DNA of 64,000 nt, taken from NCBI GenBank assembly GCA_030062745.1, contig CP099848.1, positions 10,003,501 to 10,067,500 of the forward strand. Reading direction: 5' to 3'. The notes beneath the pieces were generated by a model, which was not told where the DNA came from, did no database searches, and saw nothing but the letters and a program-made list of their open reading frames with translations. The stretch is from Capitulum mitella (lineage: Eukaryota; Arthropoda; Thecostraca; Pollicipedomorpha; Pollicipedidae). A program made the position numbers and the translations under genes. This document shows positions 48,301-61,050 of this stretch, in pieces. Within the stretch, counting starts at the first letter, position 1, and each line of letters opens with the position of its first letter.

Positions 48301-50380
48301 TAAGTAAAAAAGAACAACTTGAAGCCAACATCCTTAACATCAGCCGTTACTAAAACTGCCGTAAAGCTCATTGTTCAGCGCCAGCTCGCTGCCTAAATTT
48401 CCCAGAATTGTCTGGTCTCCTTGACTCAGTTTGAATTGAGACCAAATCACCCAGCAGAAATGGCTCTGTCAAGCGTGGCTTATTTTATTATTTCTGTTAA
48501 GGACAGAAGCGAGGGATATCTCCTCTGGCTCACTGCTGTGAGCAGACAATTTGAAGTAATCGGTCTTAGCGAACTACAGGACAGCTGCAGCTGCATGAAA
48601 CACTTGTTGAATGCCCATATCTCAGCAGTCAGAACCAGAATGTTTCCATCACAGACCACGATGAACAAAAGTCTCTCATAAGGCCAATGTCAAATGTGAA
48701 GCAATAAAGAAATCATTCCAAGGCTCAACACTTGGACCTCTTCTTTACAAATTTTTTTAACAGTGAAGTAGTCTTGTTCCTGAGGCCAGCGTAGGCCAAT
48801 ACACTAACGATAAGCAGGTTGCTGTATCTGGTCAAAAAATACAAATGATATGGTAACACCCATGGCTCGGACCGCACGCACTCTCCGGTAGCCAGGCCAA
48901 CCTAGATAACAAGGCCATTTGAGGTTATGAACTCGTCTATGACCTACATTTTATACTGAGGAAATCCAGGAAGATCTTAAAAAAATGTCCTTGGTCAGTT
49001 TTGGTTTTTCGCATATACAGTCTATTTTACTACAGTATGATTCGTCTCAGGAACAAAGCCAAATCGGTGCTGCGCAAATCTAACAAATTCTTGACGTCAT
49101 CTGAGGTCAAATATGACCAGCAAGACCGCTCTCTTGGCCTTTTCCCATCCCAAATGAGCTTCTTTCACGTCATGTCTCATAGAGAAGGCAGATAAGCGAG
49201 TGATACAGTGGTGGGAAACTGCACCTCACATGTTTTAGGTTATGAAGCCTTCCACTGACCTATGATTACCTGGTTAAACAGCGATTTCAAAAGACAGAGC
49301 CCTTTTTTTCAACGCCGCTCTGGGTTGTTCATGTAGGAGCATCGCAATTTTGACACCGCTGACTATGGTCGATCCAAAGTTATGCTGACGAAACTAAAAC
49401 GTGTCCAAAAACCGACACTCTTGAATGAAAGCTGTAACGTTTGTCACCGAATTGCTTCAAGGCCCGACATATGCTGAAGGTTTTTGAAATTACTTTTGGA
49501 GGACAATAAATGTGCTTACAGGATAATAATCGATGACGTCTTTAAGTCGTTTCTGACGGGTAGGCCATGCTCCCTTCTGTCTGTAACTGATTTTGATGTG
49601 TTTGAGTGTGTGCCGCAAGAAAAATCACCTTGTGAAGGCTAGAGGTCTGCATCCCCATTTTCCTTGCCGTTAGGTTCAATCCCCTCCCCCATGATACATG
49701 CAGTCACTCATGACCATCAGCTCCTGTTAGGCGCCATGTATCTGATCAGCTCTTTTTCGCAGTTGGCAGTATCTCAATCTATCGAGATCCCAGGCTCCGA
49801 GTTCTGAAGAGTTCCTTCTTTTGCCGGCTCAATCCACCTCAGTGTTTTCAGAACTGACTTGTACATTCCTTTGCGCGCGACCTCCAGCTATCTATCACCA
49901 TGTCTTCGTGTCCGTCTCCCTCGGCGCATCTCTGTTCCGGTCGCCTGGTTCCTCATTCAGCGCCCTTTCGGCCACCGCTCAACGCTGCCGACTGTAGCTG
50001 CCGCCGTACCCCGGCGGCCGGGGTACGGCGCTGGGCGGGCGCCAGCGAAAGCCCCGCGCCGTCGCGCCCGTCCTCAAACCGCGTCCGCGGCCGTCGGCGG
50101 TCCACCGGGCCGGGCCGGCCCGGCCACCCGTGAAGATAGCAGGCCGCCGCGGGGCGCCGCTGAGAGAGAAAAAAAACCGCTGACCTTGGCGCGTCGGAGC
50201 CGCGTGATCGGATCAGGTTAGCGTGCGGGCAGGCGCCGGATTGGTCCCGGTGGCGGGATGTGACTCGTTACCCCTTCAATCACTGACTGATGCGACGGGA
50301 AATAGGCGACGCTGCGGAAATACGGTGAGGGTGGCGCTGCTGTGACGGACCGAGCTACCCAAACTGGTGTATATCCACAG

Positions 50381-50470
50381 CAGGGGCGGTTCCAGGATTT
50401 CGCCAAGGGGGCGGGGGGCGAATGTTCGTCGCGAGGCGCCCTCCCGGCCGAGGCCCCCATTTTTTCTGCC
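50381..50470 (+). mobile_element. Possible hAT-like terminus
   Basis: The text CAGGGGCGGTTCCAGGATTT followed by a G-run resembles common hAT ends (CAGGGGCGGATCCAGG style). I do not find a partner end or a target duplication, so only a terminus is claimed. Confidence 0.35.
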
Positions 50471-50689
50471 CTCCAAATATGAAAAACGTTGGTCTGCTCG
50501 GGTCCAGGGAGAAATATCTGATGTAATTTTGCCTTTTTTACCATGTAAATTAGCCGAAAAAATTCAAACGTGTCACCCATTTAAGGGAATTTTGCGTTTT
50601 GTTCCCCCACAAAATGGCCGAAATATGACAATAACGGCGGGATTTTAAGCGGCTACGTCTCCTCCTCTATTTGCAATGTCGTTTCTGTA

Positions 50690-52330
50690 TCTGGTCCAGG
50701 AGCCCCCTACCCTGGTAGTTTATGGGACTTGCTAGCTTAGGCTGGAATTCCTCTTGCGCTCACAGGGGCACTAGTGGTGGTCTTGGGCCGTCTATCAGGG
50801 CCCTCTAGTGGTCTCAGGCTCCTTTTACAGCTTCACATGTCCCCTGGGACGTCTTATGCGCTCCTTTGGCAGTTTCAGAGCCACCTGGGGCAGTATCATG
50901 GGCCCATCTGGCAGTTTGAAGTACACTTGAACCGTCTCAAGTTCCCTCCTGTCGCCCCTGGGGAACTTTTGCCTTTCAAGGAGCCCCTCAGGCAGCAACG
51001 AGGCTCCTCTATAAGTCTCTCTCTCTCTCTCTCTGCCGTGACAGAGACGCCTCCGGCAGTCACCTAGGTCCTTTACCCGTTTCAGGAGCTGTCTGGACGT
51101 CTCAAGGCTTAACAGTTTCAGGAGCCCCTCTGGTCGTCTCAGGGGTTCCTATCGCTGGGGACTGCTAGTTAGCAGTCTCAGACCTCTCCCTAGCAGTTTC
51201 AGTGGACCCGATGTTGTCCTTGGCGCCCCTCTTGTCTATCTGGAGAACATTTTGTGCCGTCTGGGGCCTTCTGCCAGTTGCAAAAGATCTTTCCGCGATT
51301 TTAGGGCCCCTGTGCATTGTCATGGGCCCTCTGAGTCTCCGGTGGTCTCCATGGCTGCATCAGGGTCTTCCTCTGTTACACAGGGCATATCGGACAGTCA
51401 TAGGGCCTATCCAGCCGCACCAGGGGGTTTGGTGACGCTTCTGGGGCCTCACTGTCAGTCTCAGGGGACCTTTCCGTGTCAGGAGCTCGTCTAGCACACT
51501 TGGGGGCCCTCTGGCCGTCCAGGGCCTCTATGTCGCCTTGGAGGATCTCTTATCGTCTTTGCCCTCACAAGGGTCCCTTTGACATTTCTGGCGGTCTCAG
51601 GGGCCCATCATGCCGTCTCAGGACCCACCTGATCTTCCCGGGGCCCCCGACTGCATCAGTAGCCCCTCAGGTTTTCAAAAAGACGAGTGTAGCCAATCTG
51701 GGGCCCCTCTCGAAGTTGAGGCCATTGATGAATCCATGTTCAGGGGCCCTGTCTGGCTGGCCAGGTCAGACCTTATGCTGTACTAGGCACCCTCTTAAGT
51801 TCTTGCTGTCTCAGGGGTCTCTCTGGCACTTAAAACGGTCTCATGGACCCTTTGCTGTTTTGGGGCCACTCTTGTGGTCCCAGGGGCCATTGGATTGTTT
51901 CACGGGCCCTTCTATCCGTATCAGGAGCCGTCTTGCCGTCTCAGGGTCTCATTAACCATCCCGAAGGCACTCTGACTGCTTCAGGAATTTTCAGTTTTCC
52001 ACACAGGTCCGTGAAACCCAATCGGGGCCTCTATCACATTCCAGGAGCGCCTGTGCCGTCCTGGGGACTCACTCCTTATTCTGGCCGTCTCAGGGATTCT
52101 CAGTGACCCTTCGGGCGGTCTCAGGAGCAATCTGCCGTGTTGGGGCCCTGTTGTGGTCTCAGGGGTCCTGTGGGAGCATCTATGCGTTTCAGGGGTCATC
52201 TAACACTCCCAGACATCTAACACTTCCTGGCTGCACCAGGAATCCGTCACGTTTTCAAAGAAATCACGTGAAGCTCATACGGTGCACCTTCGGGTCCCCT
52301 TTCGAGTCCTGAGAGGGGCCTCTTCGGGGC
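50690..52330 (+). repeat. Long degenerate minisatellite
   Basis: A 1.6 kb stretch repeats the phrase GTCTCAGGGGCCCCTCTGGC with heavy divergence at spacings of roughly 20-35 bp. A short (CT)n tract sits at 51013-51035. Open frames of 60-160 codons here follow the repeat and I do not accept them as genes. Confidence 0.75.
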
Positions 52331-52849
52331 CGGCCTGAGCGGGCCCCCTTTTCAGGCCTCAGGGGCATCGCCCCCATCCCCCCTTGGATCCGTGCCTGGT
52401 CCACGAGCGACTCGGAACGGACGCGGACGCAAGAGAAGGTCAAAGCCAGACCGCCCCTCCACCGCGGGAAGGTCACGCCGTTCCCGGATCGGCTGTGGAC
52501 CGTTGTGGGACGGGGGTATCCGGTCCCAATCGGGAACCGACGTGCAGAAGATCTGCAGCTAGTCACGTGACGTTCGGAGCTGGCCAGGCAGGCGGCGCTC
52601 TCCGACAGGTGGAACTGCTCTGAATGTTTGGGTAGCCGGCGCGGGCGCCCCTCCCCCGCCAGACCGCGCGTGTATCGACGGCTGCCGGCGGTCGGCGGGG
52701 AGGGACAGGTGGTTTGATAGAAATGGTGCGGGGCCGATGGGCGTGGTTCCAGTCGTTATTCAGCGACTCGGCCTGGCTGCCTGGCCTAGTTCTAACCAGG
52801 TTGGACGTGAGTCAGTCAATAATGCGTCACGGAGGACAGTCAGCGAGGC

Positions 52850-52955
52850 CGTCCCCGGTTGTCAGCCTGACACCAAGTCCACCCCAGTTATCACCCTGAC
52901 ACCAGGTCCAGCCCCTGTCGTCGGCCTGACACCAGACGGAGCCTGGGTCGGCCCG
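52850..52955 (+). repeat. Three-unit 30-bp tandem repeat
   Basis: CTGACACCAAGTCCACCCC, CTGACACCAGGTCCAGCCCC and CTGACACCAGACGGAGCC recur at about 30-bp spacing. Confidence 0.7.
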
Positions 52956-54439
52956 TCCAGTCGCTCTACGGCTACCGTTAGCGCTGCCGGCTCTGTTTGC
53001 AGGAGTGCCCCGCCCCGCGCCCGCCGGCGTTCGGCCGGACGAGCCCCGGGGAGCGTGCTGGACGCTTTTTGCCGCCCGGCGACCGCGCTGAAGGACTCAG
53101 GGGAGGCCGTAACTCGGACCGTTATTCTGACGGACGAGACTGGCCGCAAGTAACGAACGAGGAGGCTCCGCCCGCTCCCGGCTTGAGGGATGGCAGACAG
53201 AAATGGCTTGTTCACGGGGCAAGGGGTACATGGTAACGAAGCTCTTGAATTTGCGACGACGTCAAGTGAAGGTTAGGAGCACTTTGCAGCTCTGTGAAGA
53301 ATTTGTGAATAACTTTTGTATTAGGCTGCTGTACAGCATAATTTAAACGTGGATTCTGAATCGTTAGCCACAACGAAGCATACGCAAATTGCTATGTCAT
53401 GTCTGTCGTTGAACCTTCAGATGCCTCATGCTCTTTCGAGTCGAAAAATACAAAATAAATTAAAAACACCTCCCACCCTGGTTTCCTCATTGATTTCATT
53501 CCAGCATACTCACACACGACACTGTGAAATATTTTCTGGGTTCGGAGGAAAAGAGCCGATCCTATTTTGTGGCGCACCTCAAATGCATTACGTAGTGACG
53601 CTGGTGGAATAGGAAATTAGTACGGCAGGCCTGATAAATATCTCTTAATCACTGAATCGGCAATGCGCTAAATCCTTAAAAAATCCATCTTGCCTTGGCC
53701 AAATCATTCCACAGTGGCTTAGATTTCCTTGGTCGGAAATATGGATTGGCTGACAACGAAAATCTAATGAGTATGCTGGTTGCATGGTTATGATGTATAA
53801 TGCTCAATCTGCTGCTCCTTTTTCCAAGTCTAGCACGCTACGCAATTATGCAAATTTATGTGCCCCAGTTCAGTTTTGTTAGAAATGTAACAGATAAGCC
53901 AGGCGAACAGCCGTTGGAAATCCTCGAGCACAAGCGCGCATTGGACCATCCAACATTGGGCCAGTTTTATGACAATGCTCTTGCAACACCTCGCGGCAGA
54001 ACGGCTCAGAGCGTTCGCTTCATTTGTGTTGGCCCTAGCAGACGGCTTCTGCGTCATGGAGCCCGTCTGAGACGCTGGCGTGCGTGCTGACGGATGACGC
54101 ACCTTCTCGTCGGCGCACGAGTGTCAATCTAGTGCCACACCACAGAGCACGATGCCGACTGGCAGTTTCCCTTCTCCTCAAACACTGGCTGCACGCCGCT
54201 TTGTGTGGTGTGTTGAGTGCCAGTTCTCGAGCGTCCTGTTCATGCAGCTGTTCAGAGCATAGTTTCAGAAGGCCGGGCCATTAAAACGGTCTGAGTGCTT
54301 CCTCTTGAAATGTCTTTTAACATGTAACTCACGCATCGTGTCTACCAGTTCGCTTGAGCTATGTGCGATAGCCCAGCTATAAGTCATTTTCGTTTTCTAA
54401 GTCCATCTTTAGTCCCATTTACATGACCGCCGGGCAAAG

Positions 54440-54912
54440 CAACTCATCCGCCTACTCGTAGGACAGAGATCAGACTAATCATAGGAACAGAAACTCATCT
54501 ATTCATGGGACAGAGATCAGTCTACTCATAGGACAGACATCCGCCCACTCATAGGACAGATATCAGCCTACTCACATGAAGGAGGCCCGCCTACTCCATA
54601 GGACAGAGATCAGCCTACTCACATGACGGAGGCTCGCCTACCCATAGAACAAGAGATCCGCCTACTGACATGACAAAGGTCCGCTTACTCATGGGACAAA
54701 GGTCCGCCTACTCACATAACAGAGATTTGCCTCCTCACAGGACAGAGATCTGCCTACTCATAGCACAGATATCTTCCTACTCATAGAACAGAGATCTGCC
54801 TACCCATAGGACAAAGGTCTGCCTACTCATAGCACAAACATCCTCTTACTCATAGGACAGAGATCCGCCTACCCACAGGACAGAGGCCCGCCTATTCATA
54901 GGACAGAGATCA
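54440..54912 (+). repeat. Minisatellite, unit about 24-26 bp
   Basis: About eighteen units of CCGCCTACTCATAGGACAGA plus GAT, with CAGCCTACTC, ACATGA and GAGGCCC variants. It lies inside the A-B intron. No coding frame runs through it. Confidence 0.9.
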
Positions 54913-55564
54913 GTCGGTTTGCTGGGCGCAAAGGAATCTAGTCATTTAAAACACTTTGTTTTTGCTTAGAGCATTTGTTGAAATAATGTCTGTCGGCGAC
55001 AACATTTTTAAGATTTTGAGCTCCGTGTGAGTTTGCGAGACGCATGCATAGAATTAGAGTCATTTCTAAGTACAGCTTGTTGCATGCGTTATGAATTCCA
55101 CCTCCGACTGTGTGATTCCACGACACGGTTGATTCTATGAGGAAGTTTAACCCGCCGTAAAAAAAATATGACGCGACCACGTAGGCAACACTTTTTTTCA
55201 TTTCATATCATTTCATTCGATTCGTAACGGCTTGTTTCCGTGCAATCAAAGAAACACTCTCAGCTTTTGACAGTCTGCGTTTTTCTTCGTAACAAAACAG
55301 CACTAGCGCCGAAAGGGATAAACCTGGTAAAGAAATCTACACCTAAACGACAAACATCACACAACAGACCAAATTCAAGACTGATCGTGTCCATGACAAC
55401 AACACATACCATACAGGCAATCGCCATCCTTTAGCAGATCAAAATTCCACTCTTCGTGAACCCCTCTAACGGGGTGTGTCTTAGCCACATAACGCGTCCA
55501 CGACATGAAGCGGGACACCCTGTCTGCCAGCGGGCAGGCACGCTGGTCGGCCGCCATCTCCCAC

Positions 55565-55729
55565 CTGCATCAGCTGCGGCAGCGTACTTCCGTTGAACTC
55601 CACCACCATGGCGTTGGCGGCGTGCAACTGCTGGACGTAGGCGTTGTGCGCGTCGAAGTAGGCGGCCAGCGTGGCGTTGCTGGGCGACGACACGTGCGCC
55701 CGGTACGAGTCCGAGTAGGCCTTGTGGCA
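55565..55729 (-). CDS. Exon A of an F-BAR protein gene (Fps/Fes/Fer-like)
   Basis: This exon encodes 55 residues in phase 0 at both ends. A pyrimidine-rich tract ending TGCCTGCAG precedes it on the minus strand, and it ends CAG before GTGGGA, a good donor. The core reads FDAHNAYVQQLHAANAM and then LPQLMQ. This matches the helix of FCH/F-BAR domains in which a His-Asn-x-Tyr-Val motif is followed about 20 residues later by Leu-Pro and a hydrophobic pair, as in FES and FER. F-BAR domains dimerise and bind curved plasma membrane. Continuity with exon B (LPQLMQ then ELEEVQ) fits the family pattern, in which a Leu-Glu-rich helix follows the Leu-Pro turn. F-BAR assignment is fairly secure; the exact subfamily is inference. 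Earlier exons of the domain are not identified. Confidence 0.72.
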
Positions 55730-57787
55730 CTGCAGGCAGGCACGGTGAGCACGGTGAGCACGGTGAGCAGGTCAGTGAGCCGCGCCCGGCACCGGCGCCA
55801 CACTGCCGACATGAATACACGGGCTTCAGGACCGCCTGTGATGGCGTGAACGCACGGGAACGTCAGCGACAGGCGACGGGGGAACTGCCCGCCATTGCAT
55901 GCGCGCATGGAAGATCTCAGCGGGCCCTCCGGAAATATTGGGACGAAACAGAATTTACTGCAGCAGACCCAGTGACTCGCCTCTAACGAAACTGATGGTG
56001 AGCTCGACGGCGCCTTAGGCGCTGTGGCTCGACGACTGGCCGGGATGCGAGAGTGGCTGATAGAAAGTTTAGACAACATTTTCAGCGTCATTATTAATGA
56101 CATTTTTATCTGCACGTCAGAGGGGTTTGTCGCAAGTCAGCCTTATCGTGCGGAGGCCGGGACTGCCGCCGAGGCGTGGTCAGAATAGTTCTGCTCGAGG
56201 CGTCGGACCAGTTGCTGCGCAATGTCGGGAAGTGCCTTCAAAACGACGGCGCGATGACCTCGTGGATTGCTTGACTCTTTGTTTTGGAGAAAATGGCGCT
56301 GGGTTCATGAACTTTCAAAACACGACGCGACCACACACCGGGGCTGAACCGAGCGTGAAAACAAAGTCTTGGAGTTTAGGTGTACGTTGCATGAGTCTTG
56401 GTGCTTTGGTGACAAAATATAACGTAGTAATGTAATTCATTGCATCCTTTGGTTCTCCTCATTATAGCACTCCATGACGAAACAGCACGATGTCCATGTT
56501 CTTTGTTGCTCTTTTTAAGGCTAGCTCGCATCTTTGTAAGTTAAAGCAATCCGAACAATACAAAGCGTAAGAGAAAAAACTGTACATAAATGAATGTGAA
56601 CTAAAACATCAATGATAAACTGATACCATCGAAGCCCGTACAGCTATGGGAAATCCGATTTCGAACATTCTGAGCCTATTCCACAGAGACTGAAATGTAA
56701 AAACAGGAATTCGGAATTCAGGACAACAACAATTAACAACAGGCAAAAACATGCATTATTGCTCTGGCTGCTACAAAAACATTTCCACGCTTTCCTTCAG
56801 CCAACGGTATTTGCTGCGTTGAGACAGACATAACTGACACTTCAGACGGGGCCGCGACACGTGTTAAAAACACCTTCGCTCCTGCTCAGTCCGATTTTTT
56901 CCCGAAAAACTGGGCTTTATTGTGCCCAGGACGCAGGATTGCGCCATTCGCGCGAAGGTCGGCTCAATAGCGCTCTTTTTCTTCCACCGGTATGCCTGCC
57001 ATATGAGAGTAGTTATCTCCGGGGTGATGAAACATTCCTGCACGGCCACTTTTTCAAAACGATTTCCGGACTCGGCAGTGCGAAAACCACCCAGCTCAGT
57101 GTTAACTATTCCACCCACCTCTCCAAATAATGGCAACGTATTTGTGTTCCATGGGTTTAGCACTCCTTTCAGCTCACTGTGAGATTTATTGCTATTATAA
57201 AGCTTAAGTCTTGTCAAACCTTCGTTGTAAGCCATAGAGCCAGTTCAGCAGCCACAGCAATGTGCGGGGCCAGCAAAGTCAACAAGACAATGGCAGGGCG
57301 ATATCTGGGGAATAAGAAAAAAATCCCGCAACGAAGGTGAGTTTTTTAGGGTGAGTGACCGTTCGTTGCATGGACTGAGCAGCACACCGAAAGGGGAAGT
57401 TCCAGACGAACTGGTAATTACGTGGCGAAAGTTATACGCGTCGACAATGACGACAGATCTCGTTCGTAGCCAGCTAATCCATGAGACGTATGGCCTTTTC
57501 ATACGCGGTTCCATCTCGCCTTGCTAGGGCGGCAAGACGAGCAGAGTGTGTTTCTTAGAAGTGCTTGTATGTCCGGTACATCCACAGATACTGGGATGAA
57601 AATAGCGTACATGGATCATAACAATGGACCCGAGTAATTGTGATCCATATCGTTAGCGTGAGCAAAATGTGTCACCACAACTTTGAAACGGTGTCGCTGT
57701 GCTGTTAATACCAACGGCCTCTGTTACACGAAAATTAAAACAGAAAACACGTCATGCATTTTCCTAAGCTTAGGCCTCAAGCCTCTG

Positions 57788-59168
57788 CTGTACAAAGTAT
57801 CCCAGAATGCATCAGATTTTGAAAGTCAATAATTCCGGCAGTTATGGACGTCAGACATTGATCCTTGGTTCAGACAAAACTACATTTATGGGGAAGTTTC
57901 CCCGTAGCAAAAGGTCACGGCCAGTGCACACGCGTCGCACTACAGCGCGCGCTCGAACAGCCCCTTTCCTGCGTCTGGCAGAGCTCATCCCTCCGCAGGA
58001 CCTGTCTCACGGCTGGGGCCCACACATCCGGCTGGGTCTTCCTGAACGCCGCTCGGATTTTCGCCCTCAGGTCTTTAAGACTTGTGGGCGACTCCTGGTG
58101 GACTTGGTCCTTCAGATGCCGCAGAGGAAAAAACCTGGGGTGTTCGGGCCTGGGATTGCGCAGGCCAGGAAATCGCCGTCTTCTCGGAGACAGCACGACG
58201 CCTGATGTGTCCTGAAGCCATCCCAGAGCCAGCCGACGCGTACGGAAGCGCGCTGCCCTGCTGCAGCCACTAGAGGCCGATAATGTTGACTCACTTTCGG
58301 TTGAGCTCCTCCCAGAGCCGAAAGAGCACTATCAAGTAGCGATCTGCAGTGGCTGTTGAGGTGTTTTCCTGGCGGTCCCGGAAGAAGAAATCAGGGGGCC
58401 GATGACCCCCTGGCTGCTGACCGTGCACCAAACAGCCACTTTGGGCGAATGCAAGAGAGCTGTGCACATTTCGGCTGGTGGCTGTTGGCCCCAGTAGCAT
58501 TGGTTTTAGCGACGAAACATTCATACAAATGAGAATGCGGCTCATTGGAAAACCACAGGTGGTCGATGAGATACCAGAGGCAATAGCCTTCTCCTTCAGC
58601 AAAGTGAGCAGCTTCACTCTTTCTTCTTCGTCACATGAATTTAGTGTCTGGTGAGTTTGTATCTTGTAGAGAACTAGATGGAGTTTATTTCTTCGAGATC
58701 CTATAGGTTGCCGACTTAGAGACATCCACGTGTTGTCCAAGGCGACGGGCCGAGGTTGTTAGCTCGCTGGTGATGCCACGTGAGACCTTCTCGACCTCTG
58801 CCGGGCCCGACAAGATGATGGAATGGCCTGTCTGCCCCCCACAGCGGCTCGCCACAGTCACGTGATTCTGAAACTTCTCCGTTAACCTGAGTACTGTTCT
58901 TCTGGCTGGAGCAACGCGGCTTGAAAGAATGCTCTTCCAGTTTTCTCTGAGTAAGGATGACAGATTTTGTCTGGGGAAAAATCTGGACAGTTTTGTGTTT
59001 TTGCTCCGTGTTCACCCAGGACATGATGCAGAGTGCCGATTCGGCAGCAATGCAGTCTCTCATGAATTTTCCTTCGCGTGGTGTATGAAATGTAGGTCAC
59101 ACTTTGTGCAGAGGACGTTTATTAAGGAAACAAAAGTGATGCCTTTTTATGGGACACCCTGCATATCG
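57788..59168 (-). mobile_element. Decayed mariner/Tc1-like element with broken transposase
   Basis: Read on the minus strand, the element starts near CAGGGTGTCCCATAAAAAGG (59145-59164). At its other end the plus strand reads TACAAAGTATCCCAGAATGC (57791-57810), a diverged partner, giving about 1.38 kb. Between them pieces in several frames follow a mariner/IS630-type transposase: an N-terminal HTH region (58720-59100); LVLYKIQTHQTLNS (58650); HLWFSNEPHSHLYECFV (58510-58560), the DE-x-HF-L region; WDGFRTHQASCCLRE (58200-58250), matching the QDGA-x-H stretch; GPNTPGFFLCGI (58110-58150), matching the DL-x-P-x-DFFLWG motif; and LKDQVHQESPTSLKDLRAKI (58050-58110). Stops and frameshifts are frequent, so it is inactive. 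Confidence 0.75.
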
Positions 59169-59938
59169 GTGGCATTATGAACAGTGGAAGCTGTTTTCGT
59201 CTAAACGTAGCAACGCAGGTACTTAGACAGAGATTAGATATTTTCTTTGAGCACATAGGTCGCTTGCATAAGAAGGCACTTAGTTGCATTATTAGTCTTA
59301 AGTAACTGAATCTCTTGAAAATCAAGCACTTAAGGAGAAACGGCACCATATCACCATATCCATATCTATCACCATTTCGACATCACTTTTCGAGGTGAAT
59401 GATCAAGGCACATTTCAGATATGAGAGGTCGACGATTCTGCGTATTCGTGCATTCCATGCTGACGAAACTGTAAACTACTCGCATAGATGTTTGCTACAA
59501 TAAATGCAAAATCGCCTGCCGAGAAAGACCCTATGTTTCGCGTTCCATTCACGTCACATGTCTGGTGAAGTTAAATATCGCGTCAGCGTCTATCGCCAAG
59601 TCGACTGAAGGACCTGAAACCATTTGTCTCAAGTGAGGTGTGTTTTCGAAGGTGGAAGGGCCAGAACGATCTTTAAATATTTTTTCAGAGTAATATCATA
59701 GGGCTTATGTTGAAACTATTCTTCAAAGCCCCACTCTGCCTACTCTTTGGGATAATGCATCCATACATGTAGTCACAGAGAGTTCTGGATGCTGGCACGA
59801 AAATAACCTCGTCTTTGCTGAGGATTAACGCCACCTGCGACTTAGCAAACGGCAAGAAACCCCCCTGGATTACGTTGTTCCGAAGCGCACGTGAACATAT
59901 GGGTTTGATTTTATAAAGAACCCAAATATTTTGGCACA

Positions 59939-60030
59939 CCTTGAGGTGCCTTCGTTGGTGGGATCAGTGTAAGTGTCAGAGCAAGTGTCACTGATTCCAC
60001 TGATGAAGGCATCTCAAGCCGAGCCGAAAT
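59939..60030 (+). repeat. Imperfect long hairpin with hammerhead-like core
   Basis: CCTTGAGGTGCCTTCGTTGG (59939) pairs with the later CTGATGAAGGCATCTCAAG over about 30 bp, loop about 19 bp. The right arm contains CTGATGA (60000-60006), a GGC/GCC pair and GAAA (60026-60029), the conserved strings of a hammerhead ribozyme in the right order. Confidence 0.6.
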
Positions 60031-61050
60031 ATCTGGGCTCTATATTAGATGAAATCAATATGCTCACGTACAAACCGAAGCAGATTAATCATCTGCTTAT
60101 TATATTAATTAATTAATTAATCTACTTATTATATTAATATGCCCACTAAATAAAAATGTCATAGCAAACTCGTATCAAACCCCTTTTTTGACAACGGTCG
60201 GCGATTCTGGGATATTGAGCCAGGCGTCAGCGCGGCGCAATACGTGACGACTGAATCGTGGATCAGGAACATAAACGGTGTACGATTACCAAATAAGGCT
60301 GATGGTTCCAACAGTTTAACGCTCGCCAGATTAGCGCGGCTGCCATCCCATGTGGAGTCTGCATTAGATTGCCAGTGAACGGTACGCATTAAATACGTCA
60401 AATTTGAGACAGCTGATCCCAAAACATTCTGCTGATAAAAAACTACCAGGTAATATGACAGACCACTAGGTGCTTTAAGGGAGCCAGATTTGGTATCATT
60501 TGAACCAGAAAGCCACCTGCTACATGATCGCTGGTGTTTCGTTGCTCCTTTTCGATTAGGTGAGAAATGAAATGGGGGAAGGTGGTAACCAGTCGCCTCG
60601 TCCGGAGTATGGGTAAAAAAACCTACGTCCGGTGCGAGTTAATTTTAAAATGATGGCCTGTCAGAACTTTGTAATCTTCAGCCAAACGTCAGTACGGAAT
60701 GACGGCAAAGCCAGAGAGTATCATCTAAAAGAATGGCTAATCGCACTTGCATTCAGCAGCGCTGAAAATTGGGTTCGGATTTCTTCGTTGAAAGATCGTA
60801 GAGCGCAGTACGACGGCAGAATAACGGCTGGATGCTTTTCAGGCTCATGCCGCGGAACATCTTGATCCAGCTAACACACTGCGAGGCGAGACGTCTGTAT
60901 CTCCTGCTGATCTTCCTCGAGAGACCGCTCTCTTTAGCGGAGACGCTGCGTCATCGCCGAGCCCGGCTGATACAGCACGACGTGCCTGTCCCCGGGCCGC
61001 CAGCCGGAGCGGCAGCCTCGGCTTTTGTTAGTTGTCCGGAGTTGGCCGTC

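Larger units (their letters stand above)
45338..55564 (-). other. Intron between exons A and B (10.2 kb)
   Basis: Inferred intron. It contains a possible hAT-like terminus (50381), a 1.6 kb degenerate minisatellite (50690-52330), a three-unit 30-bp repeat (52850-52955), a regular 25-bp-class minisatellite (54440-54912) and GC-rich patches at 49900-50210 and 52590-53190. Two related segments about 190 bp apart near 46548 and 46738 share the core GGGACGACA. 45500-46500, 46850-49850 and 53230-54430 show nothing I recognise. Confidence 0.45.

Noticed and set aside
51476-51955. 159-codon frame at 51476 and neighbours
   Set aside because: They follow the degenerate GGGGCCCCTCTGG minisatellite and lack any motif.
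55431-55820. Full 129-codon minus-strand frame as one exon
   Set aside because: Only 55565-55729 is bounded by a good acceptor and donor. Text outside repeats CTCACCGTG and loses the F-BAR pattern.
60640-61040. Possible LINE reverse transcriptase text on the minus strand
   Set aside because: Open frames exist, but I could not place a catalytic block or any conserved RT motif.
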